64,000 bases of DNA from Methylobacterium sp. PvR107 (GTDB taxonomy: Bacteria > Pseudomonadota > Alphaproteobacteria > Rhizobiales > Beijerinckiaceae): assembly GCF_017833295.1 (NCBI RefSeq), contig NZ_JAFIBW010000001.1, forward strand, positions 3,499,501 through 3,563,500. The letters run 5' to 3'. This document shows positions 53,233 to 61,898 of this stretch, in pieces; position 1 is the first letter of the stretch; each line of letters begins with the position of its first letter. The notes beneath the pieces were generated by a model, which worked only from the letters and a program-made list of their open reading frames with translations, was not told the DNA's origin and did no database searches. A program made the position numbers and the translations under genes.

Positions 53233-55428
53233 TCACCGGCTCAGCCAGTCCCGCAGCTTGGTCCAGCGTGGCTTCTGGGTGCCGCCGCGGACCGCCACCG
53301 CCACGGCCTTGCGCTGCCCGAGCAGCACCACGAGCCGCTTGCCGCGCGTCACCCCCGTGTAGAGGAGGTTGCGCGCCAGCATCGTCCAGTGCTGCATCGC
53401 CAGCGGGATCACCACCGCCGGATATTCCGAGCCTTGCGATTTGTGGATGGTGGTGGCGTAGGCCGGCACCAGCGTGTCGAGCTCGCCGTAGGGGTAGACG
53501 ACCTCACGGCCCTCGAAATCGACGATCACCGCGCCTTCGTCCTGATCGATCCGCGCCACGGTGCCGAGGTCGCCGTTGAACACCTCCCGGTCGTAGTCGT
53601 TCTGGCTCTCCATCACCCGGTCGCCGGGGGAGAAGCGCCAGCCGAAGCGTTCCACCGAGACCGGCGGGTTCGGGTTCAGCACCGCCTGGAGTTCGTGGTT
53701 GAGGTTGCGCGCGCCGAGCACGCCGCGCTGCATCGGGGTGAGCACCTGGACGTCGCGGACCGGATCGAGGCCGAACCGGGCCGGGATCCGCCGGGTCACC
53801 ACCTCGATCAGCGTCTGCACCGCCGGCTCGGGCTCGTTGATCGCGATCCAGTGGAAGTCGCTCTCGGCGCCGCGGGGGGCGGGCTCGGGCATCGTGCCCG
53901 CGTTGATCCGGTGGGCGTTGACCACGATCCGGCTCTCGGCCGCCTGCCGGAACACCTCGGTGAGCCGCGCCACCGGCACCGCGCCGGAGGCGATCACGTC
54001 GGCGAGCACCTGGCCGGGGCCGACCGAGGGCAGCTGGTCGACGTCGCCCACGAGGAGCAGGCCCGCATGCTCCGGCACCGCCTTGGTCAGCGCGTTCATC
54101 AGCGGCACGTCGACCATCGAGGTCTCGTCGATCACCAGCAGGTCGCAGGGGAGGGGGTTCTCCTCGTTGCGCGAGAAGCCGCCGTGCTTGGGGTCGATCT
54201 CCAGCAGGCGGTGGAGGGTCTTGGCCTCCAGCCCCGTCTGCTCGCTCATACGCTTGGCCGCCCGGCCGGTCGGGGCGGCGAGCAGCACCCGGACCCCCTT
54301 GGCCTGCAGGACCCGCAGGATCGTGTCCAGCGTCGAGGTCTTGCCCACCCCCGGCCCGCCGGTCACCACCGCGAGCTTGGCGCCGAGCACGAGCCGCACG
54401 GCCGCCTCCTGCGACGGCGAGAGCGTCTTGCCGGTCTTCTCCGCCACCCAGGACAGGGCCCGGGCGAGGTCGATCTCCGGCCAGGGCGGGCCGCCCGCCG
54501 CCCGGCGCCGGAGCCGCTCGGCGATGGCCCGCTCGGCCGCGTGCAGGCCGGCCAGGAAGATGCAGGCCTTGTCGCCGATGATGTCCTGGACGACCTCGCC
54601 GGTCTCCAGCACGGCGAGGAGCGCCGTGCGGATCAGCGGCGCCTCCACCCCGAGGAGGTCGACCGCCAGCGCGACGAGATCCGCCACCGGCAGGGCGCAG
54701 TGGCCGGCATCGGTGGCGGTCTGCAGCGCGAAGGAGATCCCGGCCCGCAGGCGCTGGGGCGCCTCCCGGGTCAGCCCGAGCTTCATCGCGATGGCGTCGG
54801 CGGTCTTGAAGCCGATGCCGCGGATGTCCTTGGCCAGCCGGTAGGGATCCTCGGTCATGACCGCGATGGCCGCGTGGCCGTAGGTCTTGAAGATCCGCAC
54901 CGCCCGGGCGGTCCCGACGCCGTGCGCGTGCAGGAACAGCATGATCTCGCGCACGGCCTTCTGCTCGGCCCAGCCGGCGACGATGCGGGCGGCGCGCTTG
55001 GGCCCGATGCCCGCGACCTCGGTGAGCCGGCCGGGCTCGGCCTCGATGATCTCGAAAGTGCCTTCCCCGAAGGCCGCCACGATGCGCTTGGCCATGGCGG
55101 GGCCGATGCCGCGCATGTGGCCGGAGGCGAGATACTTCTCGATGCCTTCGACGCCTGTGGGCGGCGTCACCTTGAGCGTGTCGGCCTTGAATTGCAGGCC
55201 GTGCTGGCGGTCCGTGTGCCAGATGCCGGTGGCGGTGATCCACTCGCCCGCGCCGATCGCCGGCGCGTGGCCGATCACCGGCACGAGATCGCGCTTGCCA
55301 CGCGCCTGGACCTTGAGGACGCAGAAGCCGGTTTCCGGGCTGTGGAAGGTGACGCGCTCGATCGTGCCGGCCAGCGCCTCGACGGGCTGATGGCGGTCGA
55401 CAGGCTGTGGCATCGCGCGCTGGTTCAT
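53233..55428 (-). CDS. recD2: ATP-dependent RecD-like DNA helicase RecD2
   Basis: 731-aa SF1B 5'-3' helicase. The RecD2-specific N terminus includes an OB-like part (GTIERVTFHSPETGFCVLKV) and tandem HhH repeats (LTEVAGIGPKRAARIVAGWA, IRGIGFKTADAIAMKLGL). Then come helicase motif I VVTGGPGVGKTSTLDTIL, motif II LLVIDETSMVDVPL and late motifs (YATTIHKSQGSEYPAVVI, LLYTGVTRGKRLVVLLG). RecD2 works without RecBC in DNA repair and replication-stress tolerance. Full length, start fits the family. Confidence 0.92.
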   Translation of the reverse strand: MNQRAMPQPVDRHQPVEALAGTIERVTFHSPETGFCVLKVQARGKRDLVPVIGHAPAIGAGEWITATGIWHTDRQHGLQFKADTLKVTPPTGVEGIEKYLASGHMRGIGPAMAKRIVAAFGEGTFEIIEAEPGRLTEVAGIGPKRAARIVAGWAEQKAVREIMLFLHAHGVGTARAVRIFKTYGHAAIAVMTEDPYRLAKDIRGIGFKTADAIAMKLGLTREAPQRLRAGISFALQTATDAGHCALPVADLVALAVDLLGVEAPLIRTALLAVLETGEVVQDIIGDKACIFLAGLHAAERAIAERLRRRAAGGPPWPEIDLARALSWVAEKTGKTLSPSQEAAVRLVLGAKLAVVTGGPGVGKTSTLDTILRVLQAKGVRVLLAAPTGRAAKRMSEQTGLEAKTLHRLLEIDPKHGGFSRNEENPLPCDLLVIDETSMVDVPLMNALTKAVPEHAGLLLVGDVDQLPSVGPGQVLADVIASGAVPVARLTEVFRQAAESRIVVNAHRINAGTMPEPAPRGAESDFHWIAINEPEPAVQTLIEVVTRRIPARFGLDPVRDVQVLTPMQRGVLGARNLNHELQAVLNPNPPVSVERFGWRFSPGDRVMESQNDYDREVFNGDLGTVARIDQDEGAVIVDFEGREVVYPYGELDTLVPAYATTIHKSQGSEYPAVVIPLAMQHWTMLARNLLYTGVTRGKRLVVLLGQRKAVAVAVRGGTQKPRWTKLRDWLSR

Positions 55429-55877
55429 GCCCGGACCGGGTGCGTCCAGGCGGGCGCGCCCAAGAGTTCAGATCGGAGAGTCCACAAGCAGGGGTTCTCA
55501 CCCGAGAGTCGAAGATCGGGGCTCTCGGGAGGCGCGGCAACGGGGCCACGGCCGGCTGGCCGGGGACGGCGCCGCGACCCGTCGTCACGCGCGGGACCGA
55601 CGCGGGACATGCTGCGCCGATGGCATCCCGCCCACGACGCGCCGTCGAACCACGCCGCGGGCGGGGAGCCACCGCACCACCAAAGCGCTGGGCGCCGACT
55701 CGGTGCGCCGATGCAAACGGCACATCTGACCTGTCCAGTCGGTTGGGATGTACTCGATTGCCCGCAATCAATACGCGTCTTCAACGGTGGCGGCCCACTG
55801 TTGTACAGGTGGTTTTGTATGGAACCCTTTTTCGCGCTTGCCGTTGCTGCCTTCGATTGAACTCTGGAGGCTAACTT
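55429..55877. other. 450-bp gap, nothing recognised
   Basis: No gene, repeat or RNA structure that I can support. The promoters of recD2 (leftward) and of the small secreted protein gene at 55878 (rightward) should lie in it. The last 100 bases are AT-richer, as promoters often are here. Confidence 0.5.
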
Positions 55878-56108
55878 ATGCGGAACATCATTCTCTCGGG
55901 CGCCCTGTTCGCGGCTCTGTGCGGTGCGGCGAGCGCCGAGGAGACCACCGTTATTCGCCGCGACGGGCCCGCCGTCGTCGATCACCGCGACACCACGGTC
56001 GAGCGCCGTGAGGTCACCACCGGCAGCGTCGATTGCGGCTCGAAGACCGTCCACAAGGAGGACGGCATGGGCAATTCCAAGACCATCCACAAGGAAGGCT
56101 GCAACTGA
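55878..56108 (+). CDS. small secreted protein
   Basis: 76 aa with a good signal peptide (MRNIILSGALFAALCGAASA). The mature peptide of about 56 residues is charged (VIRRDGPAVVDHRDTTVERR) and has two Cys that may pair (VDCGSK and EGCN), with a doubled KTxHKE motif (KTVHKED, KTIHKEG). GGAGG lies before the ATG. A periplasmic role, unknown. Possibly co-transcribed with the DUF1236-type gene 44 bp on. Confidence 0.75.
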   Translation: MRNIILSGALFAALCGAASAEETTVIRRDGPAVVDHRDTTVERREVTTGSVDCGSKTVHKEDGMGNSKTIHKEGCN

Positions 56109-56152
56109 ACTCCCGCGGCTGACATCGCTCTGACGCTCACGGAGACGCGCAC

Positions 56153-56569
56153 ATGACCGACAGGCTCCTCCTCGCGCTGGCGACCGCCGGCCTCTTGTCC
56201 CTGCCGATGGCCGCCCAGGCGCAGGGCACCCTGCGCGGGGCCGCCGAGGGCGCCGATGCGGGCGCGGCGGCGGCGGGCCCGGTCGGCGGCATCGTCGGCG
56301 GTGCGGTCGGCGCGGCCACCGGCACGGTCGGCGGCATCCTGGGCGTCGACGATCGCCCGCGCTTCCGCAGCTACGTCCGCGAGCGCGGTGCGCGCTCGTA
56401 CAGCTGGGGTGGCCCGGTCCGGGTCGGCACCGTTCTGCCGGAGGACAGCGTGACCTATTACGACGTTCCCACCGAGTACCGGGTGCGTCCGGGCTACCGC
56501 TACACGATCGTGAACGACCAGCCGGTCCTGGTCGATCGCACCCACCGCATCGTCGAGGTCATCGACTGA
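56153..56569 (+). CDS. DUF1236-type secreted protein
   Basis: 138 aa. Signal peptide (MTDRLLLALATAGLLSLPMA to AQAQG), a Gly/Ala-rich hydrophobic region (GPVGGIVGGAVGAATGTVGG), then a DUF1236-like C-terminal domain (TVLPEDSVTYYDVPTEYRV, YTIVNDQPVLVDRTHRIVEV). The family is common in the Hyphomicrobiales, located in the periplasm or outer envelope, function unknown. Confidence 0.8.
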   Translation: MTDRLLLALATAGLLSLPMAAQAQGTLRGAAEGADAGAAAAGPVGGIVGGAVGAATGTVGGILGVDDRPRFRSYVRERGARSYSWGGPVRVGTVLPEDSVTYYDVPTEYRVRPGYRYTIVNDQPVLVDRTHRIVEVID

Positions 56570-56662
56570 CGATCGACGGGCGCCGGGTACTCCGGCGCCC
56601 GCCCACCACCGGACGGCCTGACCGCAAGGACAGAACAGCGACGTTCGAGACCCTGGCGCCGA

Positions 56663-57061
56663 TCAGCCCCGTGTGAGCGCCGCGTCCGGCACGGTCAGGG
56701 TGATCCGGTCCTCGGTCGCGCCGTGGCGCCGCTCCACATTCGCCTCGAGCTGCCACAGGCACATCCCCGAGAGCAGCGAGCCGAAGCCGTGCCCGGGCCG
56801 CGGCTCGGCCACGCGGGCCATACGCTCGCGCCAGACCAGGGTCAGCGCCTCCGCGTCCCGATTCCAGGTCACCGACAGCGACCCGGCGTCGGACCCGAGC
56901 GCCCCGTATTTCACCGCGTTCGTCGCCCATTCGTGCAGCATCCTCGCCGGCGACGAGACGTGCCGCCCGTGGATTGCCACAAGGGGGCCCTCGATCACGG
57001 TCGGGACGTTGTCACGGTCGGGCCGGAGCGTCGCGCCGATCAGGCCCGCGAGATCGCTCAT
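56663..57061 (-). pseudogene. HWE-type histidine kinase, C-terminal ATPase fragment
   Basis: 132 codons from an ATG at 57061 encode only the ATP-binding part of an HWE kinase: LHEWATNAVKYGALGSDAGS (N box), VTWNRDAEALTLVWRERM and GHGFGSLLSGMCLWQLEANV. The homologous text continues upstream in frame (HPLADPSAGQG) without the His-containing HWE dimerisation helix or a sensor. It is therefore the 3' remnant of a larger kinase gene, perhaps expressed as a free ATPase fragment but unable to act as a kinase alone. Confidence 0.6.
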
Positions 57062-57231
57062 GCCCTGGCCGGCGCTGGGATCGGCGAGCGGATGCGCCCG
57101 CCCGAGGTCCGGCTCAGTCCGGTCTCGTACGCAGACAGCCGATCCGTTTGCGCGGGGCTGACGTCGGAGTGGGCTGCGAAAAGAAAGCGCACCTCGCCCG
57201 TCAAGGCCTTCAGCTTCGCCAAGTCGCGGCC

Positions 57232-57585
57232 CTAGCGCGGCGCGGCGAGCCGGCAGGCCGCGCCGCTCGCCCGGGGCCAGCCATAGTAGATCGTCTCGGC
57301 CTGCGCGGTCGCACCAGCGGCAATCGCCGGGACCGCAGCCGTCGGCGTGTCGAGGATTGCCCCGCCGGCACCCGTGAACGTGCACTGGACGGCCACCTCC
57401 GTCACCGGATCGGGCCCCGTGTTCCGCAGCGCGAACAGGGCGCGCTGCGGCTCGTGCGAGTCTGGCGGTGTGTGAAGCCGGGTCTCCTGGACGACGAGGG
57501 CGCCGTCGGCCCGCACCGGCGAAGCGGCGCCGAAACCCGCAGCCAGCAGCACGGGACAAAGCCGGGAGAACCTCAGGGCCTGCAT
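57232..57585 (-). CDS. small secreted protein
   Basis: 117 aa with a signal peptide (MQALRFSRLCPVLLAAGFGA to SPVRA) and a beta-rich mature part (ALFALRNTGPDPVTEVAVQC, ACRLAAPR) carrying two Cys that may form a disulfide. It looks like an immunoglobulin-like periplasmic protein. No recognised family. Lies between the kinase remnant and the royal-jelly-type gene, same strand. Confidence 0.6.
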   Translation of the reverse strand: MQALRFSRLCPVLLAAGFGAASPVRADGALVVQETRLHTPPDSHEPQRALFALRNTGPDPVTEVAVQCTFTGAGGAILDTPTAAVPAIAAGATAQAETIYYGWPRASGAACRLAAPR

Positions 57586-57688
57586 GATCCGTCCAATCCT
57601 CCGTCGCGCGCCGGGCCGCGCCACCGATGCGTCCCGCATTCAACGCTCGACCGCCCCTCCCGGGTCTCCGGCCTGCTCCGGCCGCCGC

Positions 57689-58792
57689 TCAGTTGCGCAG
57701 CGGCTTGGCGTCGATCTGCATCCGGTAGATCGTCGTCGGAAACTTCACGGCCGAGGCCTCGCCGCCGTTCATCGCCGGGGTCCGGTTCATCTGCGCGGCC
57801 GGGATCCACAGGCCGCCCTCCTCGTCGATCCATAGCGCGTCGACCCAGACCAGCCGCGGGTCCTGCACCAGCGTGCTCATCGTTCCGTCCGGAGCGATCT
57901 TGAGGATGCGCAGGCCGTCGGTGTCGCTCGCGTAGATCGTGCCCGCCGCGTCGATCACGGTGCCGCCCGTGGCCACCGTGGCGGCGAACAGCTTGACGTG
58001 TTTGGCCCGCTCGTCGTCGCTCAGGGAGGCGTCGTCGAGATACTGCGTCTCGATGCTGTAGAGCGGGCCGGTGCAGGCTTGGTAGTAGAAGGTCTTGCCG
58101 TCGGGCGAGACCTCCAGCTGGTCGGCGTGGATGAACAGCAGCTTGCCCTTGTCGTCCCGCAGCACCCGGCCCTGGCCGGTGAGCGGGCGCTGCGCGATCG
58201 TCGACCAATGACCGTCGAGGACCCGGCGCAGGCCGCCGGTCGAGAGGTCGAGCACGATCAGCCCGGGCTGGCCGGCATCCGTCAGGTAGACGCTGCGGCC
58301 GTTGAAGCGGAAATCGTCGATGAAGCTCTTGTCGGTGGTGGCCGCCTGCAGCGGGTAGACCTTGCGCACGGCGTTCCGGGCGAGGTCGATCTGCACGAGC
58401 TTGGGGCCGCCCGGCAGCGGCGCCGCACCCATGCCGGGCGCACCCTTGTCGACCACCCAGAGATCGCCGTCCGGGCCGATCCGGATGGCGTTGACCGCCA
58501 CGAACGCCTTGGCCGGGTCGTCGCCCTGTTTCCAGGCGTTCCAGCCCGCGTCGGGGAACGGCACGGCTTTCCCGTCCCGCCACTCGCCGAGTTCGATCCC
58601 CTCGTTCTGGCTCTGGCGCTGGAACGGCGAGAACAGCCGGCCGTCCTGGGAGCGGGTGATGCCGTTGAAGACGAGGCTGTCCGACTGGATCATGGGCTTG
58701 AGCGCGTCGGGCCCGGCCGGGGCCTCCGCGGCGCGGCCGGGCGTCGCCAGGCCGGCGGCCAGCAGGAGGGCGAGGAGCGAGGCGCGCATCAT
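57689..58792 (-). CDS. secreted major-royal-jelly/Yellow-family beta-propeller protein
   Basis: About 367 aa. The signal peptide (MRASLLALLLAAGLATPGRA) precedes a six-bladed beta-propeller typical of MRJP/Yellow proteins: FNGITRSQDGRLFSPFQR, AIRIGPDGDLWVVDKGAPG, GLIVLDLSTGGLRRVLDGH and WVDALWIDEEGGLWIPAAQM. Bacterial members are periplasmic, possibly lactonase-like or ligand-binding. Met codons at 58792 and 58789 are both possible. No operon partner is evident. Confidence 0.82.
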   Translation of the reverse strand: MMRASLLALLLAAGLATPGRAAEAPAGPDALKPMIQSDSLVFNGITRSQDGRLFSPFQRQSQNEGIELGEWRDGKAVPFPDAGWNAWKQGDDPAKAFVAVNAIRIGPDGDLWVVDKGAPGMGAAPLPGGPKLVQIDLARNAVRKVYPLQAATTDKSFIDDFRFNGRSVYLTDAGQPGLIVLDLSTGGLRRVLDGHWSTIAQRPLTGQGRVLRDDKGKLLFIHADQLEVSPDGKTFYYQACTGPLYSIETQYLDDASLSDDERAKHVKLFAATVATGGTVIDAAGTIYASDTDGLRILKIAPDGTMSTLVQDPRLVWVDALWIDEEGGLWIPAAQMNRTPAMNGGEASAVKFPTTIYRMQIDAKPLRN

Positions 58793-58995
58793 GGGATCCC
58801 GGGGCCGGCGAGGAACGGTCTGGGCGGTAAGCCGGCCGGGCGGGCCCTGTTCCGTGCCACCCCGATCGGCCACACCGGATCGGCGTCGCGCCCGGCCGGG
58901 GCTGCGACCCTTCGCCGGGGCTGGATCCTGCGAAGTTCAGAACATATAGTGAACAAATAGGAACGCCGCACGGGGCGGACGAGGAGGAGCGAGGG

Positions 58996-59241
58996 ATGGC
59001 TCGGTACCGGTTCCACTGCACCAACGGTCTCGAATGCGTATTCGATGCGCGCGGCACGGAGGTGCGCGCCGCAACACGCCTGGTCGATCGCGCCCGGAAG
59101 GTCGCCTCCGACGTGCGGCAATCCCTGGCGAACCGGACCGACTGGTCCGAGTGGCGGGTGAGCGTGCACGACATGTCCGGCCGGCGGGTCCTGGTGCAGC
59201 CGTTCGAGTCGGCGGCGGACCGGATCAAGGTGGCGGCCTGA
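58996..59241 (+). CDS. DUF6894-type small protein
   Basis: 81 aa: [20 protein letters not shown], then [20 protein letters not shown] and [14 protein letters not shown]. This short fold is very frequent in Methylobacterium and related bacteria and has no known role. GGAGGAGCGAGG precedes the ATG. The ruvB start follows its stop by one base, so both are on one transcript. Confidence 0.8.
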   Translation: MARYRFHCTNGLECVFDARGTEVRAATRLVDRARKVASDVRQSLANRTDWSEWRVSVHDMSGRRVLVQPFESAADRIKVAA

Positions 59242-59242
59242 G

Positions 59243-60283
59243 ATGGCCGCGCCGATCAGGCCGCTCCGGCAGGGGCCGCCGGTCCCGCCGCAGGCCGCCG
59301 CGGCCGCCGGAGAGCCGGACCAGACGATCCGTCCGCTGAGCCTGTCCGAGTTCATCGGCCAGCGGGCGGCGCGGGCGAACATGCAGATCTTCATCGAGGC
59401 GGCGAAGAAGACCGGGCAGGCCCTCGACCACGTGCTGTTCGTCGGCCCGCCGGGCCTGGGCAAGACCACGCTGGCCCAGATCGTGGCGCGCGAACTCGGT
59501 GTGAACTTCCGCTCGACCTCCGGGCCGGTGATCGCCAAGGCCGGGGATCTCGCCGCGCAGCTGACCAACCTCGACGAGCGCGACGTGCTGTTCATCGACG
59601 AGATCCACCGGCTCAACCCGGTGGGGGAGATCCTCTACCCGGCCATGGAGGATTACCAGCTCGACCTGATCATCGGCGAGGGCCCGGCGGCGCGCTCGGT
59701 CAAGATCGAGCTGCCCAAGTTCACGCTGGTCGGCGCCACGACGCGCGCGGGGCTCCTGACCACGCCGCTGCGCGACCGGTTCGGGATCCCGATCCGGCTG
59801 GAATTCTACGAGATCGACGAGCTGGAGCAGATCGTGGCCCGCGGCGCGCGGGTGCTGGGCCTCGGCATGTCGGCGGAGGGCGCCAACGAGATCGCCCGGC
59901 GGGCGCGGGGCACGCCGCGGATCGCGGGGCGCCTGCTGCGGCGGGTGCGGGACTTTGCCATCGTGGCGGAGGCCGAGACGGTGACGCGGGCGATCGCCGA
60001 CCGGGCGCTGAAGCTGCTCGACGTCGACGAGGCGGGTCTCGACGTGATGGACCGCAAGTACCTGAGCCTGATCGCGCGCTCGTTCGGGGGCGGGCCGGTG
60101 GGCATCGAGACGATCGGGGCGGCGTTGTCGGAACCGCGCGACGCGATCGAGGACATCATCGAGCCCTACCTGATCCAGCGCGGCTTCGTGCAGCGCACCC
60201 CGCGCGGGCGTGTCCTCACCAGGCACGCCTACCGCCATATGGGCCTCGCCGTGCCGAAGGTCGAAGCGGCCGCAGCCGCCTAA
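59243..60283 (+). CDS. ruvB: Holliday junction branch-migration helicase RuvB
   Basis: 346-aa AAA+ motor of the RuvABC system, which drives branch migration during recombinational repair. Walker A is [20 protein letters not shown] and Walker [16 protein letters not shown]. Sensor 1 is [20 protein letters not shown], with the arginine finger. The C-terminal winged-helix DNA domain ends [18 protein letters not shown]. Length and motifs are normal. ruvC and ruvA, often directly upstream, are not here; a DUF6894-type gene is. Confidence 0.95.
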   Translation: MAAPIRPLRQGPPVPPQAAAAAGEPDQTIRPLSLSEFIGQRAARANMQIFIEAAKKTGQALDHVLFVGPPGLGKTTLAQIVARELGVNFRSTSGPVIAKAGDLAAQLTNLDERDVLFIDEIHRLNPVGEILYPAMEDYQLDLIIGEGPAARSVKIELPKFTLVGATTRAGLLTTPLRDRFGIPIRLEFYEIDELEQIVARGARVLGLGMSAEGANEIARRARGTPRIAGRLLRRVRDFAIVAEAETVTRAIADRALKLLDVDEAGLDVMDRKYLSLIARSFGGGPVGIETIGAALSEPRDAIEDIIEPYLIQRGFVQRTPRGRVLTRHAYRHMGLAVPKVEAAAAA

Positions 60284-60481
60284 AATCTCTTGCGCCGAAC
60301 CGGTGACCACTTCGGCGGACAATGCTCTCGCGCCGGTGTGCCGCGTCCACGGGGCGGATCGAGCCCGCATTGGACATCCGGGGCCGCCGGGCGCATGCTG
60401 CGTGCACTATCAGCGGATGTCGATCCGGGCGCTGGTGGCTGAGAGACGCGCGCTCTCGCCTGCAGTGAACGGAGTGCCGTC

Positions 60482-60709
60482 ATGTCTGATCTGCCGTCCA
60501 GAACCCGAGCGCCGGGCGGATACGACCGCTGGCTCATCGAGACCTCGCAGCTCGCCATCCTGCAGTCGCGCGCGCTGCTGGAACAGACCGAGCCGCTGCT
60601 CCAGGCGCCCACCCGCCTAAACGCGCCGTCCGCGACGCTTCGGGTGCCGGCAGGCGCCGGCGCGTCCCACCGCTCCGCAACCCGGCCCGGTGAGCGAGCA
60701 GAGATCTAA
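60482..60709 (+). CDS. small hypothetical protein
   Basis: 75 aa: MSDLPSRTRAPGGYDRWLIE, then ETSQLAILQSRALLEQTEPL (a helix) and a basic, disordered tail. ACGGAG before the ATG. No recognised family. It precedes the CheB-type gene by 45 bp in the same direction and may be co-transcribed. Confidence 0.5.
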   Translation: MSDLPSRTRAPGGYDRWLIETSQLAILQSRALLEQTEPLLQAPTRLNAPSATLRVPAGAGASHRSATRPGERAEI

Positions 60710-60754
60710 GCTGCCGGCCGCGTTGTTTCCTCAGGGGCGTAGGAGCGGCGTAGC

Positions 60755-61777
60755 ATGAGCAATCGCGACATCCTCGTCATCGGGGGCTCGTCCGGAGCGA
60801 CCATCCCGCTCAAGACGATCCTGAGCACGTTGCCGAAGGACCTGCCGGCGGCGGTGTTCGTCGTGGTCCACATCCCCGCCCGAAGCCTCGGCCTGCTCGC
60901 GACCGTGACGGCCGCGGCATCCCACCTGCCGGTCCACCCGGCGGCGGACGGCATGGCGATCACCCCCGGCAACATCTACCTGGGCATCCCCGACCACCAC
61001 CTCATCCTGGCGGACGGGCGGATCCGGCTCGGGCGCGGCCCCCGCGAGAACATGGCCCGGCCCTCCATCGACCCGCTGTTCCGCTCGGCCGCCATCGCGT
61101 ACGGACCCCGGGTGATCGGCGTGCTCCTGAGCGGCCTCCTCAACGACGGGACGGCCGGCCTGGATGCGATCAAGCGCTGCGGCGGCCTCGCGCTCGTGCA
61201 GGACCCGGCGGACGCGATCGCCGACGAGATGCCCCGCAGCGCGCTGTCGGGCCTGGAGGTCGATCTCACCCTTTCGGCGCTCCGGATCGGCGACGTGCTC
61301 GCCGATCTCGTGCGCGATCCCGCCGGCCCGCCGCGGCCGGTGCCCCCGGAGCTGCGGCTCGAGGTCGACATCGCGGCCGGCTCCCGGGTCGACAGCGACG
61401 TGATCGGCCGTCTGGGCAGCCCCGCGGCCCTCTCGTGCCCGCAATGCGGCGGCGTCCTCTCGACCATGGCGAGCGGCAAGCCGCTGCGCTTCCGCTGCCA
61501 GGTCGGCCACGGCTATACGGCCGAGCTCGTCGCCAAGGAGCAGGAGAACTCGGTCGACGAGGCCCTGCGGGTGGCTCTGCGCATCATCGAGGAGCGGGCC
61601 GAGCTGGTCCGGCGCATGGCCGCCGACGGCCGCAGCGCCGGGCGGCGGGCGCTGGCCGAGATGTACGAGGAGCGCGCCGCCGAGTATCGCGCCTATGCCG
61701 AAACGATCCGGAACGCCGTCCTGAAGGCGCTTCCCTCGCCCGAGCCCTCGGGTAATGAGGGAGCACAGGAGGAGTGA
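60755..61777 (+). CDS. receiver-less CheB-type protein-glutamate methylesterase with zinc-ribbon-like tail
   Basis: 340 aa. A CheB esterase domain starts at once: Ser of the triad in VIGGSSGATIPLK, His in VVVHIPARSLG, Asp in LLSGLLNDGTAGLDAI. The usual N-terminal receiver domain is absent. The C-terminal part has a CxxC...C...H cluster (LSCPQCGGVLSTMASG, RFRCQVGHGYT) that looks like a zinc ribbon, and an amphipathic helix. It probably demethylates or deamidates a signalling partner rather than chemoreceptors of flagellar taxis. Followed by the CheB/CheR fusion gene. Confidence 0.85.
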   Translation: MSNRDILVIGGSSGATIPLKTILSTLPKDLPAAVFVVVHIPARSLGLLATVTAAASHLPVHPAADGMAITPGNIYLGIPDHHLILADGRIRLGRGPRENMARPSIDPLFRSAAIAYGPRVIGVLLSGLLNDGTAGLDAIKRCGGLALVQDPADAIADEMPRSALSGLEVDLTLSALRIGDVLADLVRDPAGPPRPVPPELRLEVDIAAGSRVDSDVIGRLGSPAALSCPQCGGVLSTMASGKPLRFRCQVGHGYTAELVAKEQENSVDEALRVALRIIEERAELVRRMAADGRSAGRRALAEMYEERAAEYRAYAETIRNAVLKALPSPEPSGNEGAQEE

Positions 61778-61898
61778 TGCGTGGCCCGGCTTCGATCTCG
61801 GCGGGCGGCGGGGAACCGCGGTTCCCGGCCGCGCGGGCGACGGCTGCCCGCAGGGGCGCGTCCCTGCGCGCGTCCATGAGTCCGGGAGCAGCGCCGCG

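Noticed and set aside
53389..55860. Very long plus-strand open frame of more than 800 codons
   Set aside because: It is antisense to recD2. High GC suppresses stop codons in the opposite strand; the translation is Arg/His/Gly-rich with no domain.
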